Shown here: positions 27,660-39,390 of the stretch, in pieces
Numbering within the stretch: position 1 is the stretch's first letter
Layout: each line of letters opens with the position of its first letter
Source: Castanea sativa
Lineage: Eukaryota > Streptophyta > Magnoliopsida > Fagales > Fagaceae
NCBI RefSeq assembly: GCF_040712315.1
Contig: NC_134023.1
Span: 17,927,442 to 17,991,441 of the forward strand
Length of the DNA: 64,000 nt
Direction of reading: 5' to 3'
Notes under the pieces: model-generated
What the model saw: only the letters and a program-made list of their open reading frames with translations
Databases searched by the model: none
What the model was told of the DNA's origin: nothing
Position numbers and translations under genes: made by a program

Positions 27660-28789
27660 GTGGAGAGGTTTGAGTCATATTTGGGGTTGCTTACGCTCAT
27701 TGGACGTGCAAATTACCAAACTTTCTCATTCTTAAAGGATCGAGTTTGGAAAAAATTACAGGGGTGGAAAGGCATGTTGTTGTCTAGGGCTGGGAATGAA
27801 ATTCTCATCAAAGGGGTAGCTCAATCCATTCCAACTTACACTATTAGAGTATTCCAACTACCAATGAAAGTATATGAGGAGCTAAACTCTATGTGTGCAA
27901 GATTCTGGTGGGGACAGGTGGGGAATGAAAGGAAGATTCACTGGAGAAGTTGGGATAAACTAACAGTTGCGAAGAAAGATGGTGGAATGGGGTTTCGAGA
28001 CTTGAGAACTTTTAATTTAGCTATGCTTACCAACCAAGGATGGAGATTGTTGCAAGAAAAGTAATCTCTGTTCTACAAGTGCTTTTCAGCTAGGTATTTT
28101 CCTAGATCTCATTTTTTTTTTATGCTGTTGAGTCACCTAATTGTTCCTATGTGTGGAGAAGTATAATGGCAGACCTACCCATTTTAAAGGCTAGATGTTG
28201 TTGGCGAGTTGGAGATGGGTCAACAATTAAAGTTCAATCTGATAAATGGCTCCCAAACCACCCAACAAATAGGATACTTCATTCGGCCAATGAAGATGTG
28301 GAGGATTGGTTAGTGTCTAACCTCATTGATCTGGAAATGCAATGGTGGAGAAGAGATTTTATCACAACAATTTTTCACAAAGAAGATGCCGAAGCTATTT
28401 GCTGAATCCCTCTAAGTCAAAGACGTGTTGCTGCTTCAATAATTTGGCTGCATTCTAGGAATGGTGGACATTTGGTTAAGACTGGTTATCATGTGGCAAG
28501 ACAGGTTCTCAAGAACAAAGGTTGGGCAGAGAGTTCTAGAGGAAGTGATTTGCAAAAGGTATGGCAAGCTTTATGGAGGTTGAAAGCTCCAAATAAGATC
28601 AAAATTTTCGGTTGGCGAATATGCCATGGGATTTTGCCAACACGGGTTAACTTAGCAAAAAGAAGAATTATACGTGACTGTGAAAGAGCATGCCCTATTC
28701 GTACTCAATTTCCAGAAACAGAATTACACATATTAAAAGAGTGCCCTGCTGCTCAGGATGTATGGGCTGGGAGTCGGATTAAACTCTAG
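27660..28789 (+). pseudogene. LINE 1 ORF2 C-terminal region with zf-RVT
   Basis: Continues from the split [31 protein letters not shown] segment ([19 protein letters not shown]), then WRVGDGSTIKVQSDKWLP and the zinc-binding region KVWQALWRLKAPNKIKIF with WRICHGILPTRVNLAKRRI. The usual cysteine motif is only partly kept (CPIRTQFPETELHILKECP). Frames are broken near 28060 and 28405. Confidence 0.75.
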
Positions 28790-29086
28790 AAATGTCACCT
28801 CGGACAACAAGATATAATTCAACTTTTTCACTACCTGCTAGATAGACTTGACATAGAAGACGTAGAGCTGTTTTTGGTGCAAGCATGGGTTGTGTGGAAT
28901 CAAAGAAATAGTGTAATACATGGAGGGACGCTCAAGGATCCTGGATGGTTGAATAACTGTGCTGTTGAGTACTTGGAGGAGTTCAAGCAAGCATAAGAGC
29001 ATCTAACTATTCCAATGAGGCAGTCCAGGGGGAATGTGTGGCGTCCACCTTCTCATTCACTGTTTAAATTGAACTTTGATGCAGCA

Positions 29087-29380
29087 ATCTTCAGGGAGTA
29101 TAACAGCTCTGGATTCGATGTTGTGATCTAGAATAAGCAAGGTGAGGTCATGGCTATAATGGCTGCCAAAGGACCACCGGTATCATGCAGTGAAGAGGCT
29201 GAGACATTGGCGTGCAAAAAAGCCTTGGAATTTTCTATTGACGCGGGTTTCTCAGAGTTAGTGGTTGAAGGAGATAGTGTTAATGTGATGAGGGTAGTTT
29301 CTTCTTCAACTATGAACTTATCCTTGCTTGGAAATGTGATAGCTGATATTCAGTGTCTTCTTTGTGGGTTACGAAGGGTA
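29087..29380 (+). pseudogene. LINE 1 RNase H domain (truncated)
   Basis: KLNFDAAIFREYNSSGF gives the first catalytic Asp; EEAETLACKKALEFSIDAGF has the Glu and VVEGDSVNVMRVV the second Asp. The domain stops before its last motif at the junction with LINE 2. A stop lies at about 29130. Confidence 0.7.
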
Positions 29381-29382
29381 TC

Positions 29383-30470
29383 TATGAACTTGCCCGAAGC
29401 ACAAAGAAAGTTAAAGATTCACATAACAAGATCACTGATGACAACCCTAGTCGACAGGAAGGCTTAACATATTCTAATAAGCTCTCATTCAGGGACGAGC
29501 TTAAGGGAGAAATACCAGGGCCGTATTCCCAATCACTTGATTTCTCGGATTAAATGGAGGCAAAATCTGAGTCGGATAAAAAGGCTGAGGATATTAGAGA
29601 TGGGTTTGCTGCAATTAGTCTCTTAAAAGAGACCAAGCAGCGTATCCAAGCTCCATGGACGAAAGCACTTATAGTGAAAGTATTTGGGAAGACAGTGGGA
29701 TATAATTTCCTACACGCGAAACTTTTAAGTCTATGGAAGCCATCAGGTAGGCTAGATATGGTGGACCTTGGTAGAGACTTTTATTTGCTAAGGTTTTCGA
29801 TCATGGAAGACCTCGAAATGGTGCTCATGAAGGGACCATGGTTTATCGATGGGCACTTCCTATCTATACGTTGATGGGAAGTTAATTTTAAACTGCCAGA
29901 AGCTCGGGTAACCTCAGTGGTAGTTTAGGTTAGGCGAAATGAATTGCCCATTGAGTAATACTATGGGGAGATCCTCCGGCAAATTGGAAAAGCTTTAGGA
30001 ATGGTTCTTAGGTAGGGTGGACACAAACACTGCGACAGAAGCGAGAGGTCGTTACGCACGTTTATGTGTTCAGGTGGATGTTAGTAAACCATTAATCACC
30101 ATGGTCAGAATCAAGCAGCACCATTAGTCCGTTGTCTATGAAGGAGTTAACAAAATTTGCTTTTCATGCGGATGGCTAGGGCATCGGAGAGACCTGCCAG
30201 TACACCATCAAACCTCCGGCATCTTCACCGAAAGATTCCTCTGTGCTAGACGACAAAGAAAAAACTGAATAGGGGCCACTAGCTTCTGAGGTAATAGCTG
30301 GAAACCAATCCGAGGTTCGAGACACTTTGGAGGGTGGACAGTCTGAGGAAGCCTATGGACCCTAGATGGTGGTTACACGAAAAAAGAAAGATAGTAAAGG
30401 GGCGAAGAAAAGTAATGTAAGCTCCTTACCTAGGTTGAGAGACAACCAACAAAAATTCAAAGAGCCATTG
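29383..30470 (+). pseudogene. LINE 2 ORF1, DUF4283 RNA-binding protein
   Basis: Reads ELARSTKKVKDSHNK, IPGPYSQSLDFSD, a stop, then ETKQRIQAPWTKALIVKVFG, YNFLHAKLLSLWKPSGRLDM and LKGPWFIDGHFLSIR-type DUF4283 sequence (MLMKGPWFIDGHFLSIR region 29800-29872). Around 30150 a CCHC knuckle is damaged: CFSCGWLGHRRD without the last Cys. MVVTRKKKDSKGAKKS near 30367 is the usual basic tail. ORF1 binds element RNA. Confidence 0.65.
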
Positions 30471-31192
30471 GGAAGAACTGGATTTGAATTGGAAAGAGAA
30501 AGGCCCAAATAGAGTTGGGAAATAGCTCTTCTTCAAGCCCAACACGCATAGAAAATAACCTTACCTCTTTATTAGGTGGGCTTGCAAGCACAGGCCCAAT
30601 TGAAACCTTCACTGAAGGTGTAAGCTAAGACATCAAAGGAGGAATCAAAGTTAAACCAAGTTCCACCTCAGTCAAGGGAAAAAGAGAATTAGCTCATAAT
30701 AGGGCTCTCCAATCTTCTCAAAACTCTGCCGCCAAACCGAGAGCCAACAAGCTTGCTCGATCTGATTGGTCTATGAGCATTTCAACACTTAAAGCCAAGG
30801 TAAATGGAGATTTTAGATTCGGTGCCACTTCTAATAGCAACATGGGTGATCATTGTGGATGGGATGATCGTGGAAACTCCGAGAATCATGCTAAGGAAAA
30901 CTTGGAAATTATTACTGCCACTAACACCAATGAGTGCAACATTGGGGTTCTTCCCTCTGACAGATGCAACTTAGGGATTGATGAGAGAGGGAGCAAACAA
31001 GCTGGTATAGAGCACCCTTCTGCAGATTTTAATGACCCCAACCCTTTGCGAAATTATCCCGGAGGAGAGTCTGATTGTGAGAAGGATGAAGATGAAGGAA
31101 ACGGTGCGATTGATCGGATGGAATCTGATGGAGGAGGCAACATTTATTCCTGTAGTTGATGTATGTCCAACCTTCAATCACTGTCTAGTAAT

Positions 31193-31942
31193 GAATATTA
31201 TTGCGTGGAATTGTATAGGAGCCTTAAAGCCCCCTTTTCGAAATCATGTAAGGGAGTTGGTGCAAACTCATGACCCAGCTATGATGATTATTATGGAGAC
31301 CCGGATTGGTGGTGATCGAGCTAGAGACATCATTGACATGCTTCCATTTGATAGGGCTATTTTTACAGAGACTATTGGATTTGCGGGGGAATTTTGGCTC
31401 CTTTGGAATTCGAATAGAGTCCAGGTGACTCAACTGGCCATGTCAGAGCAAAAAATTCATGTTTTGGTGAAGGTACTCCTTTCTAATTTTGAATTCATTT
31501 GCTCTGCTGTTTATACTAGTTCTAGATTTAATGAAAGATGCATTTTATGGAATAATTTAAAAAATACTGCTAACCTACATGACAAGCCTTGGATTATTGA
31601 TGGGGATTTCAATGAGGTTCTTTCTAAGGGGGATAAATTTAGGGGTAGAAGTGTTAGCTCAAATAGGTCCTTGCTTTTCAAAGAATGTACTGACTATTGT
31701 AACATGATTGATATGGGGTATGTTGGTCCCCGATTTACCTGGACTAACAAAAGGAGTGTGATTGCTCTTGTCCAAGAAAGGATTGACCAGTTCTTTGTCA
31801 ACCCAAGTTGGTATGCTGCTCACCCGGATGCTAAGGTAACTCACCTTACTAGATGCGTGTTCGACCATTATTCGGTTCTTCTTGTGTCCAACCCAAGTAT
31901 TGGGATGTTTCTGCCCAGACCTTTTAGGTTTTATAGTGTTTA
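31193..31942 (+). pseudogene. LINE 2 ORF2 endonuclease domain
   Basis: Starts MNIIAWNCIGALKPPFRNH, continues IIMETRIGGDRARDI, EFWLLWNSNRVQV, KPWIIDGDFNEVLSKGDKF, GPRFTWTNKR and RIDQFFVNPSWY, then VFDHYSVLL. N, E, GDFN and the final DH (normally SDH) are visible, so the domain is nearly intact. A stop at 31940-31942 separates it from RT. Confidence 0.8.
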
Positions 31943-31973
31943 GCTCTCGGACTGATCCTTCTCGGGAATTGTC

Positions 31974-33564
31974 ATGGATGCTTGGGGTCAAGCTCATCCA
32001 CTTCGGGAATTTATTGATATGTTTTCCAGGAAAGCTACGGAATGGAATAAAGATCATTTTGGAAATATTTTCAAAAAGAAAAAGAGAGTCATGGCTCATC
32101 TTAATGGCATCCAAAAAGCCATAGCCACTTACCCTTCGCACTCTTTGATTGAGCTTGAGAAGGTGCTACTCAAAGAGCTAAATTTCCTGTTAAATCAAGA
32201 GGAGGAGCTTTGGGTGCAAAAATATAGAATTAACAGGTTGGTTGAGGGTGACCAAAACACTACTTTCCATCATCTAACTACTATTGTGAGGAGGCGGCGC
32301 AATAAAATTTCATGTATTAAGAATGAGATGGGGGAGTGGATTCATAGTGAAGTTGGGACCATGAATTACATTAAAGGAGGATTTGAGAAGTTGTTTACAA
32401 ATAACTTGGAGTCTTCTCTTCTTCATCCCCCTCGGCCTCCAAATGGCAGGCTGCATTGTCTGATGAAGAAAGGTCCAATTTGGGTGCTATGGTCACGAAT
32501 GCTAAGATTAAGGATGGGCTTCGAGCGTTGAAGGCTTTTAAAGTTCCTAGTCCAGATGGATTACATGCAAGTTTTTTCCAAAGATTTTGGCTTATTGTGG
32601 GGAATTCAATCAAGGCAGAAGTAAAAAAAGCTTTCATGGAGTGTAAAATCCCGGAATACCTCAACCGAACCAATATTGTTTTGATTCCTAAGATAGCTGG
32701 CCCTGAGAGTTTGGGAAATTACCGCCCAATTAGTTTATGCAACACTGTGTATAAGATGGTCACCAAGATCTTGGTTGCTAGGATTCGGCCTTATTTAGAT
32801 AATCTTGTCTCTCCTTTTCAATCTGCTTTTGTTCCAGGTAGGAGAAGTGTTGACAATGTCATTGTAGTTCAAGAGCTCATCCATACTATCAGTAGCAAGA
32901 AAGGTAAGGTGGGTTACATGGTGATCAAAGTGGTTTTAGAGAAGGCCTATGATAAGATTGAATGGAGTTTTATTCGGGAAGTGCTCATTAATGCCAACCT
33001 TCTCCAAAACTTGGTAAGCCTTATTATGAGTTGTGTATCGTCAGTTTCTACTTCCATTCTTTTTAATGGAGGGAACTTGGAGCCTATTTTTTCCCTCTCA
33101 TGGAATTAGGCAAGGCGAAATGCGAAGAAAAGTTTTGGACCCCCGTCAAAAGTTCCATTTGTAGAGTTGCCTTTTCACATCTGTTCTTCGCGGATGACTT
33201 GGTGCTCTTTGCTAAAGTGGATCATGTCAACTACTCAACAATTAGGGATGTGTTGGATGCCTTTTATGCTCCATCTAGCCAATCCATCAGTGCAAGAAAA
33301 TCAAGGGTGTACTTTTCCCCAAATGTTGATGTTAATACAAGAGAATCCTTATGTGATATCTTAGGGTTTCACTCCACCCCCACCCTTGGTAGGTACCTTG
33401 GTTTTCCCATTAAGCACCGTGGAACCAACAATGAAGATCTCAACTTTATTTTAGATAGGGTTAAGAATAAATTGGCTGGTTGGAAAGCCAATCTTCTTTC
33501 CTTAGCAGGAAGGGTTGGTTTGATACAAGCCTCCACTTCCACTAACCCAGTGTATGTCATGTAG
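31974..33564 (+). pseudogene. LINE 2 reverse transcriptase
   Basis: Has WVQKYRINRLVEGDQNTTFH, ALKAFKVPSPDGLHASFFQ, TNIVLIPKIAGPESLGNYRP, SAFVPGRRSVDNV and HLFFADDLVLFAKVDH (motif C intact). Motif A reads IKVVLEKAYDKIEW where IDLEKAYD is usual, so the catalytic Asp is replaced by Val. The sequence between motif B and C is shortened and frameshifted near 33100. Dead enzyme. Confidence 0.8.
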
Positions 33565-33660
33565 TGTAGGGCTCTTCGGAAGAAATTGCTTGATAATATT
33601 GATAGGGTCAATCAAAACTTTTTGTAGGGGTCGACGAAAGATGCAAAAAAAATCCATTAG

Positions 33661-35202
33661 GTGGACTGGCATAAAGTGACTAAATCTAAGGAGGAAGGAG
33701 ACTTAGGAATTCAATCAGCTAAGGGAAGGAACCAAGCTTTGTTGGCCAAGCTAAATTGGAGATTCCATATGGAAAATGATGCTTTGTGGGTTAAAGTTCT
33801 CAATAAAAAATACTGCTCTAGCCGTAGGCTTTGGGCCAAAAATAATGATAGACTCCCTTATTCTAGGACTTGGAAGGTTATGAAAATGGGGGGGTGAAAT
33901 CTTCAAAAGGGGATTAGGTGGATTCTGGGGAGAAATAGCAACTTGAACGTATGGCATGACAATTGGGTTCCCAATGGTTCCTTAAGAAACCTTATTCAAG
34001 GCCCACTCACTGTTGAAGATATATCTCTACAAGTTAAGGATGTTTTTGGCCCACAAGGGTGGGATTGGTCTAAGATATCCATTGAGCTTCCAAATCAGGT
34101 CCTTATGGAAATTAACTCCATTCCTTTTTCTATAAGATCTGATTAGAGAGGAGATAGGTTGTTCTAGACAGGTGCTAAGAAAGGCAATTTTGATTTGAAG
34201 CATGCTTACTCTATAGCCATGGGTAGTGTTGCGGATGAGAGTTCATTTTCTGGAAGTTAGGTTTGGAAATTAGACATATTGCCTAAAATAAAGATCTTTA
34301 TTCCTTTACGTCTTAGAGAACCCGAATCCATACTGCATAGATTGGGGGACTATGAGGTAGCTAGATTCACCTGGTGGCGGTTGGGGATCAATGAATCCAG
34401 CAACTTTTATGAGGGAAATTTGGGCTCTTGGCTTGAAAAAAATTGCAAGTTTATTGGGAATAGAGGGAGCAATCAACCCCCTTGGAGTATTGTTTTTCCT
34501 TTCGCCATTTGGCTTTTATGGAAGCATAGGAATGAGGTGGTTTTTAAAAACCATCATGCGCTGTTTCAGGCCTTCGAATTTCAGCATTGTGGGTTGATGC
34601 CGAAGATTGCAGGTAATAGAAAGGTCGTGCGTGTCAGGTGGGAGAAGCCTCAAGCTGGCTGGTTCCACCTTAACACTGATGGATCTACTTCAGCTAGCTA
34701 TGGCAGAGTAGGATGCGGTAGCCTGATCAGAAATGACCTAGGGGAATGGGTCGGGGGCTTTTCGAGGAGGCTCAACTGCCTGAATAGCTTCATTGCAGAA
34801 TTGTGGGGCCTTAGAAAGGGTCTTCTGCTATGTATTAACATTCAGCTTGATGCCATGGCTCTTGTTCAGCTCCTTACCAGCTCTTTTGACTCTAATCTCT
34901 CTATTTTGCCTCTCCTTGATGATTGTAGGCAAATGACTTCCCAAATAGCCCAAGTCCAGATTGTGCATTGCTATCGGGAAGCTAATTCTTGTGCTAATTG
35001 TTTGACTAGAATAGGGGCTGAACAAGAAAGACCTTTGGTTTTCTATCAAGATCCACCTGTGGATCTTTGGGACCTGCTAAGCTCGGATAGATCTGGTTTG
35101 TACTTTAATAGGACCATCTCCAAGCCTCCCCTCCCCCTTAGCTTGCTTGTTAATGTTATTTCCTTTCTACCCAAAAAAAAAAAAAAGAATATTGGTAAAT
35201 GA
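33661..35202 (+). pseudogene. LINE 2 ORF2 C-terminus with RNase H
   Basis: 33661-34150 carries AKGRNQALLAKLNWRFH and NVWHDNWVPNG. A deletion near 34300 removes most of the zinc-finger motif (LREPESILHRL remains). 34640-35100 is RNase H: FHLNTDGSTSASYGRVGCG, FIAELWGLRKGLLLC and VHCYREANSCAN. The motif that should hold the second Asp (usually VETDA) reads NIQLDAMALV. Confidence 0.75.
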
Positions 35203-35445
35203 TAAATAAATAAATAAAAAGAAAGAAAACAGCGTCGTTTCGTTTCCTTTTAGTCTCTGTTTCTTTATCTTCTCTTTCTTTCAAGCAAACCTTTCCAAAG
35301 AAAAAACAATGTAATGGGTTTTTTTCTCACAAAGGTTTTTTTGGGTTTCCAGCAAAAAATCTCTCCAGCTCTCTGTCATTGAATAACCTTTTTTTTTTTT
35401 CCCTGATTTTGTTTGTAGCTCTGTATTCAAACTATATTCATTTAA

Positions 35446-38400
35446 ATGGAGAAGACAGTTCAACCTTCCAATAAGGTATAAATGATATCTTTCAAAGAAC
35501 TTTCCTTTTTCAAGTTTTTCATTTTAATGTAGAAGTTGTAGAGTTTATTGGGTCTCTTAGGCTCAGTGACCCCTTGTAATCTGTCCACTCTAGTGTGGTA
35601 TATTAGTTTGAACAAACTGTAATTCTAAAATTGAACCCATTAGCTGAGCATTTGCTTTATTGAAATTTTCTTGTTGAGTTGAACCCATTAGCTGATTGTT
35701 TGCTTTATTGAAATTTAAGTTGAACCCATTAGCTGAGTATTTGCTTTATTGAAACTTTCTTGTGTGAGTTGAACCCATTTGCTGATTATTTGCTTTATTA
35801 AAATTTAAGTTGAACCCATTAGCTTAGTATTTGCTTTATTGAAATTTTCTTGTGTGTATTTTGTGTTTGAAATGTTTTAGTGCAAGAGGAACCATGTGGG
35901 TTTGGAGGATAGGATAAGTCAGTTCCCAGATGAAATACTAGTCTCTATTCTGTCTTTCTTGACTTTTGAAGAAGCAGTCAGAACTAGTGTTCTTTCGCAC
36001 CGATGGAAACATCTGTGGCCGTTCTTCACTGGTAGTTTGGACTTTGATGATCCGGATACAATGTGGGACATTGCGGATGAAAAGAAACAATTGAAAGTCA
36101 AAAGGAATAATTTTGCGAAAAGGGTGAACCGTATTCTAAAATTACATCAAGGCTCAAATATAGACCAGTTCAGAGTTTCTTTTGAGTTTAATAGATATTC
36201 TAAACATCGCATTGATGGATGGATTGACTTTGCAATGTCAAAGAGAGTTAAGAGGGTTGAATTGGACTTTACACCAACATGGGTATGCAAGAGTCAAATG
36301 CGTTATACATTTCCACATGAACGGTTTACAAAACTCGAAAGTTCTGTTGGAGTATCTTGCATCGAGTCCCTGATGTCCCTCACTCTAATGAACGTACGTG
36401 TAACTGGCAAGCTTCTTGAGCACTTGCTATCCAATTGTCCCTTGCTTGAAAGATTACATGTCTCTGATTCTGATGATCTAGTGACTCTGAAGGTTTGTGG
36501 TTCATCACTGCGGTTGAAGTACTTACACATAATACGTTGTTTAGAATTTAAGAGTATTGAGATTTTTGCACCAAATCTTGAGTCTTTGAGCCTCGTTGGT
36601 AGACAAACCGAGATGCATGTTAATCATGCACCTTGTCTTCTAGATGTATGTATAGGGGGAAGCAAACCTGTGAATTCTGCAATTTGCCCTCTTTCAAGCT
36701 ACCTTTCTCAGCTACAGAGTTTGATACTTCACATTTGCATTTATCCAAATGTAAGTACTTTAACATACTTTTTCAATCTCTTGCATTTATGTTTATATGG
36801 TTTTACACAATGTTCTCTCATTTCTCGATTGTTTAATTCAGGAAAAATTGGAATTCTTAAAATTTCAACCATTAACCAATCTTAGACACCTCAAATGGAG
36901 AGTTACTGCATCTGATGGAGAGAGCCTTGTCTATTTAATATCAATGATAGAAGCAGCACCTTTCTTACGGAAATTTACTTTGGAGGTGACCACTCTTACT
37001 TCATAGCTTGCCACTTGAGCGTAGTTATAACTTTCATTCTTTAATTTAGGTGATGCTATTTGCATATTTGGCTTATGGTTTTCCATCTTTTTTTTATCCA
37101 TTGAAAAGATATCTCTTGAACTTGACTTGTCATTTGCCATGAGCATATATATTATTTTTGTGAGTTCTATTAGATTCATCATCTTCACTCTTCAAGGTTT
37201 AGCAATTTCTTCCATAAGTGAATTTTCAACTTTCCTACAGCCCCCTAACCTTGCTCTGACATTCTCTCTAATGGTTCCAAATATGGCTTATGTAATTTTC
37301 CCTTCATGTAATTTGATAATCATTATTTGTAGTTTGATTGTGATATATAAAACAAGGAAAACATTAGTGAAAGCTTAGTCTCCTAGGACATGCATGTAGA
37401 GCAGCAAGTTGATGTGTTTTTAGTGAAACTTTATAATTAAATGAAACCTAGAAATGATTTTTGTATCAGTGGTGATCAGTTTAGTAATGTCACTAGTTCT
37501 ATTGAATTTTCGGAGTTTTTTTTTAATTTTATTATTATATAAATGATTACAACAACCATTCTAAGTTATCTCTTTGGTATCCAGTGTCCAATGTCATCAT
37601 TGTGCCTAATTTAATTATCGATATACCTTTTTTAGTGTTTTTTCTTTTTTCTAATTTGTACAACTTAATTTCTTTTGTTTTCTAGCATGATTTAAATGCA
37701 CAAAGCCATTACTTCTATATTTACAAGCCTCAAAAATTGAGTTGTGAAGCATTCTAGGCTTGCTTAAAGCCCAAAGCGCCAAAGGGAAAGTGCTTCTTAA
37801 GTGCTCGTTTGACTATGCGGTTTCTAGCTGCACTTTTTCAAAGTGTAACTTTTGAACTTTTTTTTTCCTAGATATAGTTTTTTAAAACAAGCCCATTTTC
37901 AGAAAGCTCGGGGGAAAATTTTTTAGCAAACTGGCTTACTAGTGAGCCTTCATATTAAGTGCACCTAATGCAAATTGGCTTGCTTTTTTCTGACATTGCA
38001 AGGCATAAATCAATTCCTAAACTTATATGCTCAACTTAGCAAGTGGTTAAAACCTAAAGGCTAAAACGCTACCCAAAACCCACATACCTGTTTGTCTAAA
38101 AGTCACTAAAAGGGTGATATTTTATTTCCGGGTATATTTTGATTTATTCATGTCTTTTGTTTTTATTATTACTATCATGGTTGTGAATCAAACACAGGGA
38201 ATGTATTAGTTTATTATTTTTTAAATTATGATGTAGAAATATTAAAAATTGAAGTTGCCTATACATAGGATATGAAACTCTTAACCAACAAGTTTTGTGA
38301 AATTTTATATTGATGTAATCTTTTGAGATAGTTGATTTGAAATATTACATTTTTTTTTTATACATCAAAAAAAGCTTACATGACTTAGGAGTTAGGACAC

Positions 38401-39390
38401 ATGTAAGCTTCATAAGGTGCTACCTAACACAGTTTGAAGGAATTTCTCCAAAGTGGGTAACAGCCAAACTTTGTCCTTTGTCTATTCAGATTTTTGATAA
38501 TTTTTTGATGCATTATGAGTCTTATGACTCCTAAAGCCTGCTATTTTCTTACAAGACTTCTGAGTCAATGTTGACTGACTTTTTACTTGGCTTGACTTGT
38601 ATCTTTATTTTACTTAGTAAAAGTTTGAGTTTTGAATCACTCACTTCTCTCTCCCTCTCTCTCATGCGCTGACACACACACACTTGGGAACTATACTAAA
38701 ATGTTGTGTTGTACATGCAAAACCCTTGTAATATATGAGATGTAGCAATTCATAGTGGGTGGATAAAGGTGGGGTGGGGTAGGTCTTAGTTCAAATATTA
38801 TCTTCATTATTTTATGTTAGTTCAACTCAATTAAGGAGGATTCACAATTAGTTTGATGTATTTTATGTGAACGATTTTATCACTTCCAAAATGACATACG
38901 GAGTGTACTTGTTGCAGCAAGTCATAGTTTCTAGTGCTGTAATCATATAGCTAACTTTTTTAATCGGGATCAAGAAGCATACTTGTCTAAAGTTCTTTAC
39001 CAGTAAATTTGGTTTATATTTATAAAAGTTAGTTTATCTTGCAACTTGCCATGCACAATATGATTCTTATTTTCTTTTCCTTAATTGCAGTTGTTATGGA
39101 GTAAACCCCTGATAGAAAGAGAATTTAGGAAGGTGATGAAATATCCAAATGAGCACCTCAAGGAGGTGGAAATAATGGGGTTTGCGGGGCGTGCAATAGA
39201 CATGGAGCTTACCGTTTACTTACTTGAAAGTGCCATCAAACTTGAGAAGATTGTTATTAATCCTCGATCTCCGGCTCTTGTGGGAACCCCTTGGGAGTTT
39301 GAGACGACTGAGAAAAATGAAGGAGCTATAGAATGTGCCAACCAACTCAAGAAAAATCTACCTCAAGGAGCTGAATTACTTATACTTTAA
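35446..39390 (+). CDS. F-box/LRR/FBD protein, four exons
   Basis: Exons 35446-35475, 35881-36750, 36842-36985 and 39091-39390 join in frame with GT-AG introns and give 447 residues. Residues 20-60 are an F-box (RISQFPDEILVSILSFLTF, RTSVLSHRWKHLW), which should bind SKP1 in an SCF ubiquitin ligase. Leucine-rich repeat-like sequence follows (LLEHLLSNCPLLERLHV, SLRLKYLHIIRCLEFKSIE). The C-terminus matches an FBD domain: NEHLKEVEIMGFAGRAIDME, LLESAIKLEKIVINPR. The first exon has only 10 codons; I chose its ATG because it splices in frame onto the F-box, whereas exon 2 has no upstream ATG in frame. The substrate is unknown and the family is large. Intron 3 is 2.1 kb with no recognised gene. Confidence 0.88.
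35631..35856. repeat. Five-copy tandem repeat in F-box intron 1
   Basis: Units starting TTGAACCCATTAGCTGA lie at 35631, 35679, 35720, 35769 and 35810. Lengths alternate 48, 41, 49, 41 and about 47, because every second unit ends AAATTTAAG instead of TTTTCTTGTGTGAG, so the higher-order unit is about 90 bases. It fills more than half of the 405-bp intron. Confidence 0.85.

Larger units (their letters stand above)
23940..29380 (+). mobile_element. L1-type LINE 1, 5'-truncated and decayed
   Basis: Endonuclease, reverse transcriptase, zinc-finger and RNase H parts follow in order on the plus strand. It starts in mid-ORF2 at CFLMETQLDKEGF, so ORF1 and the beginning of ORF2 are missing. It contains a 238-bp tandem duplication (24897-25356) and is split by a solo LTR (26344-27659). 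It ends inside the RNase H domain, where LINE 2 begins near 29380. Confidence 0.8.
29381..35186 (+). mobile_element. L1-type LINE 2, nearly full length but decayed
   Basis: Has ORF1 (DUF4283 plus zinc knuckle), a linker, then ORF2 with endonuclease, RT and RNase H, ending in an A-rich tail at 35173-35186. It starts right at the expected ORF1 start (ELARSTKKVKDSH) against the broken RNase H of LINE 1. Its ORF2 is a different LINE lineage from LINE 1. No target duplication was found. The tail lies only 260 bases upstream of the F-box start codon. Confidence 0.75.

Noticed and set aside
35894..35900. Start codon for the F-box protein near the beginning of exon 2
   Set aside because: The in-frame codon is GTG, and the ATG there is out of frame. 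Exon 1 (35446-35475) supplies an ATG that splices in frame.
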